Source: Variovorax davisae (GTDB lineage Bacteria > Pseudomonadota > Gammaproteobacteria > Burkholderiales > Burkholderiaceae_C). Taken from it: a DNA stretch of 64,000 nucleotides. The stretch spans positions 434,001 through 498,000 of the forward strand of contig NZ_JASZYS010000003.1 of assembly GCF_030316845.1 (NCBI RefSeq). The letters are read 5' to 3'. The translations under genes and the position numbers were made by a program. The notes under the pieces are model-generated. The model saw nothing but the letters and a program-made list of their open reading frames with translations, made no database searches and was not told where the DNA came from. Shown here one piece after another: positions 8,580 to 18,173 of the stretch (positions are counted from its first letter, which is position 1; every line of letters starts with the position of its first letter).

Positions 8580-10616
8580 ATGCAAGAGAGCGATGTTCTA
8601 TTTGAAGATGGTCTGGACGATGAGTTCGGATCACCCCTGACCTCCGTGCCAGTGGGAGGGGTGCATGAGACGGCACTCGCCTTTGGCGTACACGGCCTGA
8701 CCCTGCAGGAGCAGTCTCGATTCGGATACATGGCGGTGCTGAACCTAGGGGCGGATTCCAAGCTTCGCCAGTCCATGTACCACGTGTCTTTACTTCCAGA
8801 GGTCATCTCCGCCGCCGAGCGCATGCGTCTGCGTGACTTCTATGTCAGCAATGCCTTGTTTGCGAGCGAGAGATCTCGGTGCTCCTGGAACGTCAAGAGC
8901 ATGCAGCTGTGCTGGGTCGACCTCGATTGCTACGCCGAAGGAATCGTTCCGACGGATGAATTCGTCGAGACGCTTCTGGCCCGCGCTCATTTCGCAGGAA
9001 TACCTCACCCAAGCCACATCGTCTCTTCGGGCCGCGGTCTTTACCTGAAATGGCTTCTCGACAAGCCAGTTCCCGATATTAGGAAGGAGGACTGGAAGCT
9101 GGTTCAGAAGATGTTGACCCAGCTCTTCGTCGACCTCGGCGCCGACGTCAAGGCGATCGATGCCGCGCGCGTTCTGCGCGTGGTGAACACAGTCAACGGA
9201 AAGGTGTCCGGGACTAAGGGTGGAGACGACCATGGCCTGGTCCGGGTCGTGTGGGTCGGCAATAGGCGTCACTCATTTGACACCCTGTTCGACACCGTCA
9301 GCTTGTTCGACGAGCAGACGACGAACGCGATTCTGAAGGCCGGAGCGAAGGTCGGACATCGGGTCGGCGCTGGCGCGTTCGTGCCGAACTTCACACTCCC
9401 CCCCGGATCCTACGGCGATGTCGGCTGCCTAACGGCCTTCACGAACGCACGTCAGGACAGGATGAGGCGTTGGGGCAAGGGTGATAACAAGGGACGCTTC
9501 GATCTGCCACTGTCGCTGGCCAGAGCTCTTGACCTGAGAGACCTGGCGATCAGGCGGTGCCGGACTGGTGGCTCAAGGGGTATTCCAGAAGGCAGCCGCG
9601 ATCTTTTCCTGTTCTGGCTCGTGACCTTGTTTGCGCAAGGCGGGGTGATCAACTCGGGAAACGTGTACACGGAAGTCAGCGACCTGATTCGAGCCTTCGA
9701 CGGGGTTGGAGTGGAGGGGCCCCGTGGATTTCTTCACCCGCGGCAGTCCGGGTCGCTGAACGCGCTGATCAACCGCATCAAGGCTAGCGAAGCCGGTCAC
9801 CGAGTGCGGTTTGCTGGCGGCGAATGGGACCCGAGGTACACGCCGTCGAACGAGTATCTGATCAATGTCTTCGGAATCACCAGCGACGAAATGCCTGGCA
9901 TGCGGACGATCATCGACCAGGGCGAGAAGCGTTCGCGCGCTGATCGCAAGGTTGAGGGCCGCGCGGAGCGTCGTCGTGTGAGACAGTCTTGGAATCAACA
10001 AGCGTTGCGCCTGCGCCAACAGTATGAAGCTGCGATAGCAAGCGGCGACAGCTCCATTCCGCAGAAGAAGGTGGTCGCCGAGATTGCCAAAGAGCTATCG
10101 CTCACCAACGACCGAGTCCGGAAGTTCTTCAAACGACATGACAACGGAATCATGATCGCGGAAGCGCGCGCATGCGGTGCGGCACCGGCGAAGGTCTATC
10201 GAAAAGGACCTGATGGACTCAGCCCCTCAGAACTGGAGACGCGCGAACGGCTCAAGGCCAAGGCGAAGCAGGACCGCTACTTGCAAGATCTTCGTAAGAG
10301 TGGCTACACAGGAAACGGCACCGCAGCAGATGTCCGGGCTTGGCTTGATGCGAAGGCGATGCATTTCAAACAGGAGGGCGAGCGCGTCGCTGCGACGGCG
10401 CTCAAGCAGGCGCAGCATTCGAAGGTCGATCAGCTGCGAGAGATGAACGTGAAACTCGAGCGGATCATGCGCAAGGCGAGGGGGAAACTCGGAGAAATCA
10501 GGTTGCAGGACCAACTCTCACACGAGGCTTCTGGTGTAGGCAGGAACATGAGTCGGAGCCCGGCCAAGCTCCACGCTGGAAGTTTCCCTCCGCCGGCCAT
10601 CGCATGTTCCCGATGA
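8580..10616 (+). CDS. Plasmid replication protein with primase-like (AEP) domain
   Basis: This is a probable replication initiator of 678 residues from the ATG at 8580; a TTG at 8514 would add 22 residues and neither start has a good RBS. The first third carries the three motifs of archaeo-eukaryotic primases: VDLD with two acidic residues (at about 114 and 116), SSGRGLYLKW at about 140-155, and RVLRVVNTVNGK at about 203-214. The C-terminal part has a helix-turn-helix (KKVVAEIAKELSLTNDRVRKFF) and a basic coiled coil. It is the only replication gene in the window and shares the replicon core with parAB. The exact Rep family is not identified. Confidence 0.75.
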   Translation: MQESDVLFEDGLDDEFGSPLTSVPVGGVHETALAFGVHGLTLQEQSRFGYMAVLNLGADSKLRQSMYHVSLLPEVISAAERMRLRDFYVSNALFASERSRCSWNVKSMQLCWVDLDCYAEGIVPTDEFVETLLARAHFAGIPHPSHIVSSGRGLYLKWLLDKPVPDIRKEDWKLVQKMLTQLFVDLGADVKAIDAARVLRVVNTVNGKVSGTKGGDDHGLVRVVWVGNRRHSFDTLFDTVSLFDEQTTNAILKAGAKVGHRVGAGAFVPNFTLPPGSYGDVGCLTAFTNARQDRMRRWGKGDNKGRFDLPLSLARALDLRDLAIRRCRTGGSRGIPEGSRDLFLFWLVTLFAQGGVINSGNVYTEVSDLIRAFDGVGVEGPRGFLHPRQSGSLNALINRIKASEAGHRVRFAGGEWDPRYTPSNEYLINVFGITSDEMPGMRTIIDQGEKRSRADRKVEGRAERRRVRQSWNQQALRLRQQYEAAIASGDSSIPQKKVVAEIAKELSLTNDRVRKFFKRHDNGIMIAEARACGAAPAKVYRKGPDGLSPSELETRERLKAKAKQDRYLQDLRKSGYTGNGTAADVRAWLDAKAMHFKQEGERVAATALKQAQHSKVDQLREMNVKLERIMRKARGKLGEIRLQDQLSHEASGVGRNMSRSPAKLHAGSFPPPAIACSR

Positions 10617-11351
10617 GCGCGGTGTCTGCGCAAGAGCACCACGTGGCAATGGCTGGCGAACTTTGTAGACTGCGCCCCCCGGCATATCAAGCGTTTCTGA
10701 TTCCGACGTGCGGCCAAGCCCAATTGAGCGAGCCGCTAGGAGGCCCCGCGGTGTGAAGCCGCTGTCACGCAGGACCCGCCGCCTGACGTCTTGGGGGGAT
10801 GGTGGAACGGCTGCCTCATGGCTTTCTTTGCGGCATGCGCTCGGGCAGCCCGCTGCTCCGCCGTGATCTATTCATGGTGCAGGGATTAAAACTCCGCCGG
10901 AGTTTAGTCGGCTCGACACTTGTTGGAAGGAGGAATTTACCCGCCTGAGTTCCTCGTGACTACAGAGCTACGTTGCTGTTCGAGCGCTTCATCGCGAGCA
11001 ACAGGACGACGCTCAGAAGGTCCGTCAGAACGCTCGTTGAATCGGCGAGGGAGGGGATGGCGGTGGTCGCTGAGCTTGTCGTACTGCAGACGCAAACGTC
11101 GACGATCGCCCAGTGGCGAAGTGATGATCGCGGAGATCTGATCAGTGTTGCAGGCGACGGTTTCGTCGTGAATTGAGATGACCGCGCCTTGGTCTGTGCT
11201 GAACGCGTCCAGCGCGACGCCCAACGGCGCGCTGTCGAGTCGCCGTCCTCTTGGGAACTTGGTGTCAGGCGCCAATGCTGACTAGGCACGCGCTCACGAA
11301 AACCGCGAGGGGCCGAAAGGCCGCGCGCCCTCGCATCTGATCATGATCTCG
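10617..11351. other. Intergenic region without a supported gene
   Basis: About 735 bp follow the replication gene. The only clear structure is the palindrome AAACTCCG-C-CGGAGTTT at 10888-10904, near an RBS-like GGAAGGAGGA at 10924. Frames of about 70-110 codons on both strands (10937-11275) overlap each other and show no recognisable domain. A stem GCGAGGG/CCCTCGC at 11305-11334 lies just past the end of the minus-strand gene at 11352 and may be its terminator. Confidence 0.45.
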
Positions 11352-11746
11352 CTACTCGTGGCAGCGAGGCGCGACGGTCGCCTGCAGCTGGCCGGCGATT
11401 CGCAACCTCAATGCGCGGCTCTCTGGGTCCTGGGCGCGCTCCGCGTGGAGCTCGGCCACAATTGGAGCCGGGTCGGTGTGCATCAATCGAGCCATGCGGA
11501 TGACTGCGAGATCGTCGGGCCGGGTTCGGCCGTTACGCCAGTGGGTGACCGACGTCTTGCTGATCCCCAGCACCTTGGCCAAACGGTAGTCGTCTTGATC
11601 TGAAGAGCGGCCTTGAAGCTTTCCAAGAAGGTGTCGGTGGTGGTCGGATTCTCGGGCCTCGGCCTGGTCGGCCGCCCCCACGCCTGCGGTGGAGGTGCGC
11701 CATCGTCAAGACGCGGATTCGGATGCCAAAGCTCATGGGGCTTCAT
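11352..11746 (-). pseudogene. Phage-type helix-turn-helix protein (DUF3693-like), frameshifted
   Basis: The frame ending at 11352 reads DYRLAKVLGISKTSV-THWRNGRTRPDD and MARLMHTDPAPIVAELHAERA, the pattern of small phage-related Cro-like proteins (DUF3693). Its natural N-terminus, TTTDTFLESFKAALQIK, is in a different frame upstream. The two join if one G is restored near 11594 (AAGAC instead of AAGGAC on the minus strand). With the base restored the protein would have about 100 or more residues. The start is uncertain: the ATG at 11746 has no clear RBS. As sequenced, the gene is broken. Confidence 0.6.
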
Positions 11747-11831
11747 CTAGGATTTCGTGTTCGCTCGCAGGCAATAGGATGGATCGAGCATTGTCCCAGC
11801 CCGCAGCAGTGGCGGGGCCACCCCGCCTTGC

Positions 11832-12188
11832 TCAGCTGAGGCTCGGATTCAGCAGATCGATGCCGGCGCCCTTGCACTTGATCCACGGCCCACCCGGATG
11901 GTCGTGGCCGTCCCAAGCATCGAGAGACTGGATCGCATCCTCGGCGAACTCGAAGCAATAGCGCCGGTCGTACCCGCCTCCGTCCAAGCCCACCACCAGG
12001 CCGACGGTGAAATTGAAGCGCAGCAGGCCGACCCACTTGCCGCCGAGCTGGCGCACGTGGCTGTATCCGTTGTGGGCAAGCATCGCGAGGAACGCGCGGT
12101 CGGTGCTACGGCCGGAAGCGGCGCGGGGTTCAGAACGAGTTCTTGCAAGCAAGGGTGTCTTTCCTCGTGTCACGTCACTGGGGGTCAT
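11832..12188 (-). CDS. Hypothetical small protein downstream of hipA
   Basis: This 118-residue protein has no recognised domain. Its body (FLAMLAHNGYSHVRQLGG, YDRRYCFEFAEDAIQSLDAW, PPGPWIKCKG-like end) has typical coding composition and looks like a conserved small protein. Its ATG overlaps the hipA stop by an ATGA junction, so translation is probably coupled to hipA. The first 30 residues are Arg/Ser-rich and may not be conserved. A role in the HipBA system is suggested only by this coupling. Confidence 0.65.
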   Translation of the reverse strand: MTPSDVTRGKTPLLARTRSEPRAASGRSTDRAFLAMLAHNGYSHVRQLGGKWVGLLRFNFTVGLVVGLDGGGYDRRYCFEFAEDAIQSLDAWDGHDHPGGPWIKCKGAGIDLLNPSLS

Positions 12189-13519
12189 CTCGGGGCTTCC
12201 GGATGCTCGGCCTCGGCGTCATCGGTCGCCGCCGGCACGATCGGCTCGATGAGCTCGTTGAGGGCATCGATGTCCCGACCGCTCAGGCCGGCTTCCTCGT
12301 AGAACTGATGACGGCGCGACACCACGTCGACCACCCTGTCCACGATCGAACGCGCGCCACGCTCGGTGAGCTTGAAGTAGCCGAACTCCGAGAGGACGTT
12401 CTCCATGGTGCCCACGCGGCCCTTTGAGCCGATGCGCAGGTAATGGTGCGAGGAAGCCTGGGTGACCACGTCGAACACGGGAGAGAGGCGCAGCCGCTTG
12501 AGGCCCGCGGACTCGGTCTCGATGAAGCCTGTGTTCTTCAGGTGATCGTCGGTGTTCTTGACGGCCACGTTGAGGGCCATGCGCGCGTAGATGCTGCTGC
12601 GGTCGTGGATCGGGTCGGAGGAGACCGTCGAGGCGATGTGGGCCAGGTTCGCATAGGAGAAGACCCGCTGGTCGCGAGCACTCGTGAGTCGCTTGTCCTC
12701 GGGGACCGCACTCACCAGCGAGATGGCGCTGGCGTAGTGCAGGCGCTGCAGATCGTTGTTGCGGTCGAATCGGCGGACTTGGAGCACCGAACCCAGGTCG
12801 GTTTCGACCAGGCGCACCTCGGGCACCTCGAGGCCGATGGCGGCCGCCATGCGCAGGTTGGCGTACTCGACGCGCTGCCGGTCGACGGTGCTTCCGGGCT
12901 CGCTGAACTTGCAGATCCAGATCCCGCTGTCCCGGTCTCGCATCACGGCCTTGGCGCGGGCGCCGCCGATCGACCAGGAACCGGCCAGGAGGCCCTGAAG
13001 CTCTTCGGGCATGGGCGTGGTCGCGAACACGTTGTGCGCGGCCTGGTGCACGCGATAAAGGTCCTCCTCGATCAGCGGCAGCGTGTCGAAGCCGGGAAGG
13101 TCGGAGCGCTTCAAATCGGGCCTGGTTGAGAAGAGGAGGGCGCCGACGCCGTTGCCGCGGCCCATGAGGAGGAGGGCCGATTCGGCGGGGCTGGCGATGC
13201 CGGTCTTGTGCCGCATGACCTGGCGGCCCCACATGTCCGGTCCAGCGTCGAACAGGACGCCCAAGCTGACGAACTTGTTGTCGGTCTCGATCCACTGCGG
13301 CGCGGCAGTCAAGGGCAGGTTGATCGGGTCCAGGGGGAACCGGCGCGCTTCGTCCGCCAGCCATTCGGCCACGTAGCGGAACTTGGCCGAGAAGCCGCCC
13401 ACGACGGAAGAGTCGAAGCGCATCTCACCCACGGGGTGCACGCCGTCCGGCCGGTCGATGCGAACGAACAGGCGGGCGGGGACGGACTTCGCGTCGGCGG
13501 ATGGGGTGGAGTTGCGCAT
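12185..13519 (-). CDS. hipA: HipA-family serine/threonine kinase toxin
   Basis: At 444 residues this has the usual length for HipA. Such kinases phosphorylate a cytosolic translation target (glutamyl-tRNA synthetase in E. coli) and cause growth arrest or persistence. Visible are the N-terminal HipA-couple region, SIGGARAKAV in the ATP-binding lobe, the catalytic NTDDHLKN at about residues 320-327, and the metal-binding SPVFDVV. All key residues look intact. It is the second gene after a helix-turn-helix antitoxin (8-bp gap), the standard hipBA order. The substrate in this host is unknown. Confidence 0.93.
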   Translation of the reverse strand: MRNSTPSADAKSVPARLFVRIDRPDGVHPVGEMRFDSSVVGGFSAKFRYVAEWLADEARRFPLDPINLPLTAAPQWIETDNKFVSLGVLFDAGPDMWGRQVMRHKTGIASPAESALLLMGRGNGVGALLFSTRPDLKRSDLPGFDTLPLIEEDLYRVHQAAHNVFATTPMPEELQGLLAGSWSIGGARAKAVMRDRDSGIWICKFSEPGSTVDRQRVEYANLRMAAAIGLEVPEVRLVETDLGSVLQVRRFDRNNDLQRLHYASAISLVSAVPEDKRLTSARDQRVFSYANLAHIASTVSSDPIHDRSSIYARMALNVAVKNTDDHLKNTGFIETESAGLKRLRLSPVFDVVTQASSHHYLRIGSKGRVGTMENVLSEFGYFKLTERGARSIVDRVVDVVSRRHQFYEEAGLSGRDIDALNELIEPIVPAATDDAEAEHPEAPR

Positions 13520-13527
13520 GGGTTAGA

Positions 13528-13875
13528 TCAGAACGGCTCGGTCCTGTCGGCGCGGGGCCTCGGCGTGCGGCCGCGCTCGCGGCGCGCTCCGACTGGGGCT
13601 GGCGAGGACTGGTGAAGCTGGGTAAGCGCTGCGACCACATCCACTCCGTAGACCTCCAGGGCCATGAGAAAGTCGCCGATGGCCACGCCGCCGGCGGGAA
13701 TGCCGACCTGGCCGGCCGCTTGAGCGGAGGATTCCATGCGCTGGTAGGTCCGCAGGCCTACTCCGATCCGCTGAGCAGCCAGGGCCTGAGACTCACCGTG
13801 CTGCAGGCGCAGGGCGCGCAGCGTCTCGGCCAGGGCGATGACGGCGGTTTCGGCCTTGATAGAAAGGGCGGGCAT
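13528..13875 (-). CDS. hipB: HipB-like helix-turn-helix antitoxin
   Basis: This is a 115-residue protein from the Met at 13875 (MPALSIKAETAV). A longer frame to 13932 would run through the AT-rich promoter and is less likely. Residues about 10-50 (LAETLRALRLQHGESQALAAQRIGVGLRTYQRME) form a Cro/C1-type helix-turn-helix. The tail is Pro/Arg-rich. By analogy it binds HipA and represses the operon through sites near its own start, such as the palindrome at 13889-13900. Confidence 0.85.
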   Translation of the reverse strand: MPALSIKAETAVIALAETLRALRLQHGESQALAAQRIGVGLRTYQRMESSAQAAGQVGIPAGGVAIGDFLMALEVYGVDVVAALTQLHQSSPAPVGARRERGRTPRPRADRTEPF

Positions 13876-13888
13876 GCCGAAATAATAG

Positions 13889-13900
13889 GCCAAATATGGC
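13889..13900. promoter_or_regulatory. Candidate HipB operator
   Basis: GCCAAATATGGC is an imperfect palindrome with GCCA/TGGC arms in an AT-rich stretch, 13 bp upstream of the chosen hipB start. HipB operators normally lie in this position. Confidence 0.4.
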
Positions 13901-13972
13901 GTGATATTCATAGGGTGATGGGCCGATGCCAAACTTGAGAGAGCTCATGATCTGGGATGGCGCCGCGAGAGA

Positions 13973-14148
13973 CTGAAAGAAAATTGGCCTACAGTTGCGA
14001 AAATGAAGATAAATTGCCCGGAGTGAGAAAAATCTGTACGTCCGTTCGCGGTTGATTGAGGGTAATTTATCCGGGTAAAACTGGAGGACTGAAAGAAATC
14101 CAGCCTTTGAGTTGGAGAATGAGAAAAATCTTAGAACGCTGAAAGAAA
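13973..14148. repeat. Short direct repeats in the fic leader
   Basis: CTGAAAGAAA occurs at 13973, 14089 and 14139, and TGAGAAAAATCT at 14024 and 14120. They fill the low-GC leader between the divergent hipB and fic genes. They could be regulatory or the product of a small duplication. Confidence 0.4.
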
Positions 14149-14150
14149 AC

Positions 14151-15676
14151 ATGGCAAATGCCGGATATGAACTCGTTCGAACGTCCTTGAATCTCGCTGC
14201 CGTGCCTCCGGCGAGGCCTGCGATCGTTCGGCCGGTAACTCGCATCCAGGCGATCGAAGGCCATTGGGCGGTGCCAGCGCACGTGGTGCCGCAAACCGAG
14301 GATCCTCTCAACCACCTGTTGTTTGCGCTGAAGCATGAGGGCGTCAACATGCAGATCCTCGCGCAGGCCTTGCCGAAGATCTCGGCCGAACGGATGTTGA
14401 AGGAACTCAACGATTTTCCAAATGGCCAATACATACGGGCGGCCTGCTACCTCTGGGAGTTGCACACCGGGGCCGTACTCGAGGGCAAGCCTGACATCGC
14501 CGGGGGCTACGTCGACCTCTTCGATCCTGAGCGATACGTGACCGGACCCGACAATCGCAACAGCCGATGGCGCCTGAATTTCAATGGCCTCGGTTCGCCG
14601 ATGTACTGCGCCACGGTTGAGCGATCACCAGCCGTCGAAGCAGGAATCAGGTCGGACATCCTGGGTCGCACCAAAGCGTTCATCGACAGCCTGGGCAAGG
14701 AGATGATGGATCGAGCGCTGTCGTGGGCATACCTGCACGAGACCGAGGACAGCTATGCAATCGAGCGAGAGGCGCCGTCAGAAGGCAAGGCCCGCAAGTT
14801 CATCGCGCTGCTGAAGCAGGCCCATGAGGGGCGGCCGCTCTCCGAGGAATACCTGGTCGAGCTGCAGGCTTCCACTGTCAGTGGCGTCTTCGAGAAGGCT
14901 GTCCAGTTTCGCAACGAGCAGAACTGGTTGCGCAGCGGCGGGAATAGGGGAGGGGCTGCAAGCGTCTCGTACGTTCCTCCGCCACCTGACGCCGTGCCAC
15001 GGCTCATGGATGAGTGGATGGCTTTCGCGAACACTGCCCCAAAACAGATTGACCCGATCGTGGCCGCGAGCATTGCGTCGTTCGGATTCGTGTACATCCA
15101 TCCGTTCATGGACGGCAATGGCCGTTTGTCGCGATTCCTCTTCCACAAGGCTCTGTGCACGTCCGGCCAACTCGAGAAGGGCGCATTGCTGCCAGTTTCG
15201 GTGGCGATGAAACGCCATGAGCGGGGGAGACGCTGCAGGCGTTCTCAGCTCCCGCTCGCGAATTGGTCCAGGTGACGTCGGCAGGCGAAGGTCAGTTCTA
15301 TTTCGACTTCAAGGCGGACGACACGATCTATCGGTATTGGGACGCCACACCAGCCGTGGAGTTTGGGTTTGCAATGGCCGAGCAGGCGCTCGATGTCGAA
15401 CTTCGCCAGGAGACGCAATACCTCGCGCATTTCGATGCGATTCGGCGCGCGATCGACGAACGCTACGACGTTCGTGGCTCGCTGCTCGCCACATTGATCT
15501 CGATCGCAATGGATGGCGAAGGGACAATCTCGATCAGCAAGCGCAAGCGCTTCGCCGCGGACCTGCCCGCAGAGGTGTTCGATGCGATCGAAGCGGAAAC
15601 GCGCGCCGTGCTTGCCGATGCTGCTGAGCCTACGGAGGATGGCGATGGTTCGGCAATAGAGCCTCCGCCTCGCTGA
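14151..15676 (+). pseudogene. Fic-family AMP-transferase, frameshifted at a G run
   Basis: From the ATG at 14151 the frame carries an inhibitory-helix-like motif SYAIERE near residue 200 and a complete Fic motif HPFMDGNGRLSR at about 316-327. Such enzymes transfer AMP from ATP to target proteins. The frame fails just after MKRHE and stops at 15275. The missing C-terminal part (ETLQAFSAPARELVQVT, then FYFDFKADDTIYRYW) continues in another frame to 15676. A five-G run at 15223-15227 with one G fewer than needed explains the break. A TTG at 14112 is an alternative start. The core is intact, so the truncated form could still be catalytic. Confidence 0.8.
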
Positions 15677-15900
15677 CTGGGTGGGCCGCGGATCAGGTCA
15701 GGGACACAGTCGCGGCAGTCGCAGGCCCCGATCGACCGCAGCTGGCCCAGCATGTCCTTCACGGTGGGCTCGATCAGGATGTTCACCCACTACGTGGCCG
15801 CGTACCGTCATCCGAGGAGGGGAGGACGGCGCGGCCAGTTCGACATGCAGTCGGATAGCATCTGGCCCGCCGATTACATCTCGCAACACCGAAGGACCCA

Positions 15901-17139
15901 ATGGGAGAAGAAGAACTCGTCAATGACGATGCGCCGAAGGCACCGCTGTTCAGTCTCGATTTGGGAGCCAACGGCGGGATGTTTGCTCCGACGACGGTTG
16001 AAGAAGCAAACGTGTGGGTCGAGCGCGAGTACAACGCATGGAGTTGGATACAGTCGATCAACGCAGGTGAACACAGGAACCTGTTGGACCATTCCTTCCA
16101 AGCGTTCAACGTTGCCGTCAACGCGGTGCGCGAGGCCAGACAGTTCGAAGCCCAATCAAACGAAAGCGCCGTCCGGGATCGCCTCTCGAGCGTGAAGGAG
16201 CAAGTGCATGCAGCGTTCATGACACGCGCGTTTCCGCATAGCACTTCAACGCTAGGACATCGAGTGCTGGAGCTCAAGGAAGACGATCCTTTCGCGGCGA
16301 TTGGCTATCTGTTCCCCTTCCTTCCGGGACAGAGACAGACGTATCGCTTCGACGGGCGGGAACTGGGATCGTGGCGGGGCTTTGTGATGGGCCTCAATGA
16401 GCGTTTCGGCCTCGATTCGACCGGCGGTGAGCCTGCGATCCGCGCACACCGCGACGCACTTGAAAATCTTCACGAACGCGCCGAGACGCTGTTCGGTGAG
16501 AAGCGGCTTGCCTACGACGGTCTGCACCGGGACTTCGCGACTGCGTTGAGTCAGGTCCGGCAGACCGGGAACGAACAGACGCACAGCTTCGACGAGTTCA
16601 TGACCAAGGTCGAAGCCGAGCACAGCGAGTCGCGCAAGAAACACGACGAAGGGATGGAGGCGGTGCGTGCCGCCTATCAGGAAGGGATGACGCTTCGAGC
16701 GCCGGTTGACTACTGGCAGAAAAAGGCGGAACTGCACAACGATGGGTCGAAAACCTTCATGAAGTGGACGTTCGGGTCGATGGCCGCCGTGGGCGCATTC
16801 ATCGCCTTGGGAACATGGTGGGCGATGTCCAACATGAAGGATGACAAGCCCGACGCGTGGCGGTTCGCGGTCGTGGTCCTGCTCGATGTGATCGGCATCT
16901 GGGCCGTCCGACTCGTTGTGCGAATGTTCCTGAGCAATACGCACCTCGCGACCGATGCAGAAGAACGGGTGACGATGGTCAAGACGTACCTGTCACTGAT
17001 CGAGGCAGGAAAAATGCCAACCGACGACGATCGGAAGCTTGTTCTGACGCCGCTATTCCGCCCAGCCACTGACGGGTTGGTAAAGGATGAAGGGTTGCCA
17101 CATCCGATGCTTGAACTGCTTACGCGTTCGACGAAGTAG
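15901..17139 (+). CDS. DUF6161-like membrane protein
   Basis: This is a 412-residue protein. A soluble helical N-terminal part of about 280 residues precedes two membrane segments at about 285-305 (FGSMAAVGAFIALGTWWAM) and 318-342 (FAVVVLLDVIGIWAVRLVV). The C-terminal stretch LSNTHLATDAEERVTMVKTYLSL and LTPLFRPATDGLVKDEGLPHP matches my memory of the DUF6161 family, whose function is unknown. GAAGGA just upstream supports the start. It stands alone between the broken fic and lipoprotein genes. A defence-related role is possible from the setting but is not shown. Confidence 0.7.
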   Translation: MGEEELVNDDAPKAPLFSLDLGANGGMFAPTTVEEANVWVEREYNAWSWIQSINAGEHRNLLDHSFQAFNVAVNAVREARQFEAQSNESAVRDRLSSVKEQVHAAFMTRAFPHSTSTLGHRVLELKEDDPFAAIGYLFPFLPGQRQTYRFDGRELGSWRGFVMGLNERFGLDSTGGEPAIRAHRDALENLHERAETLFGEKRLAYDGLHRDFATALSQVRQTGNEQTHSFDEFMTKVEAEHSESRKKHDEGMEAVRAAYQEGMTLRAPVDYWQKKAELHNDGSKTFMKWTFGSMAAVGAFIALGTWWAMSNMKDDKPDAWRFAVVVLLDVIGIWAVRLVVRMFLSNTHLATDAEERVTMVKTYLSLIEAGKMPTDDDRKLVLTPLFRPATDGLVKDEGLPHPMLELLTRSTK

Positions 17140-17345
17140 GGCCTTGCGCCATTTGACCATGAGGTCTCCAAGCCACAACTCGGAGACGGCACGAGAACCA
17201 AAGTAGCAGTGACTTCGCGTTGTGCGCCGACGTTTGGCAAAGCCGTGTAACGCGCATCGACGCGCGGAGCGGCCATCGCTATTCTGCTCAACGCCGTTTG
17301 GAATCTCGCGAATCAGTCCATGGTTCGCCCCCCTGGAGACGCCCG

Positions 17346-17755
17346 ATGAAACATGTTCGCGCAGCCGTGCTCCCGCTCCTTCTGTCCGCGTGTGCTCCGC
17401 AGCCTCCTGCGAATCCGGCTGAAGCCGCCACAGCCAATGAGCCGCTCATATGCAAGGGAAAGAACAGTGCGACCTGTACTGGCGAAGGGCGCAAGCGTGG
17501 ATCGGCATCAACAGTCGGTTCAAGCTTCAGACTGTGAGTGACACCGTGCTGGAAACCTTCACCCCACCTGAAGCGTCACCTTACTATGCCTTCCGCATCG
17601 TGCGTGAGCCCAAAGAAGCTGACACCGACCGCATCTGGGTGGCAGTTTCTTGCCGGAACATGTTCGGCTGCGGACCCCCTTCGCGCGAAGGCGCCATGGC
17701 GGCGATCAAGGCCTACATACGGGGGGATCCTGCACCCGCTGCGACGGCGAAGTGA
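17346..17755 (+). pseudogene. Small lipoprotein, frameshifted
   Basis: The frame from 17346 begins with a lipoprotein signal (LPLLLSACAPQPP, lipobox LSAC) and runs to LICKGK. The continuation EQCDLYWRRAQAWIGINSRF, SRNMFGCGPPS-like and AIKAYI is in another frame, ending at 17755. One G missing near 17462 (AAAGAA where AAGGAA is expected) accounts for it. With the base restored the protein would have about 136 residues and one conserved Cys pair. The function is unknown. Confidence 0.65.
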
Positions 17756-18173
17756 AACGACTTTTGGAAATCGTGGCGCCTTGCGTCCAGCGTACTTGGA
17801 CCTGGCCGCAGGTGAGTTTCCCAGCTTCAAGTGCGGTCACTCGATGCGCCGATTTGGCGCGCGTTGCGGCGGCTCGCGTATTCGCCTGGTGCTGCCATAG
17901 GGGCTTCGTGCGAGACCAGCACATCCACTCATGGAGGTCCCAGAGCGGTTCAGCGCACCCGATCCGCGCGTCGAATGGCCCAACCAATCCTTGGGAGCCG
18001 GTTTCAAGCGTGGGTTCGGCGCGACGTTTCCAACCGACTCAGCCCGTCGCCCGGATGCCCGCCCTCGCAGCAGCCCGTCCTCAAATTTCGCCGGCGTTTT
18101 CGTGATTTCTGGAGTGTTTTCCGCTGCAGGGGCCCTTTCCCCCCCTAACATGGAGGTTCGAAGGGAGTGCGTT
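17756..18173. other. Intergenic stretch, nothing recognised
   Basis: About 420 bp separate the lipoprotein gene from the GAF gene. Only short contradictory frames are present and no repeat, RNA or terminator stands out. Confidence 0.4.

Noticed and set aside
15217..15627. 136-codon plus-strand frame overlapping the end of fic
   Set aside because: The frame that continues the Fic protein ends at 15676 and has matching protein character; this other frame is Arg-rich and is its shadow.
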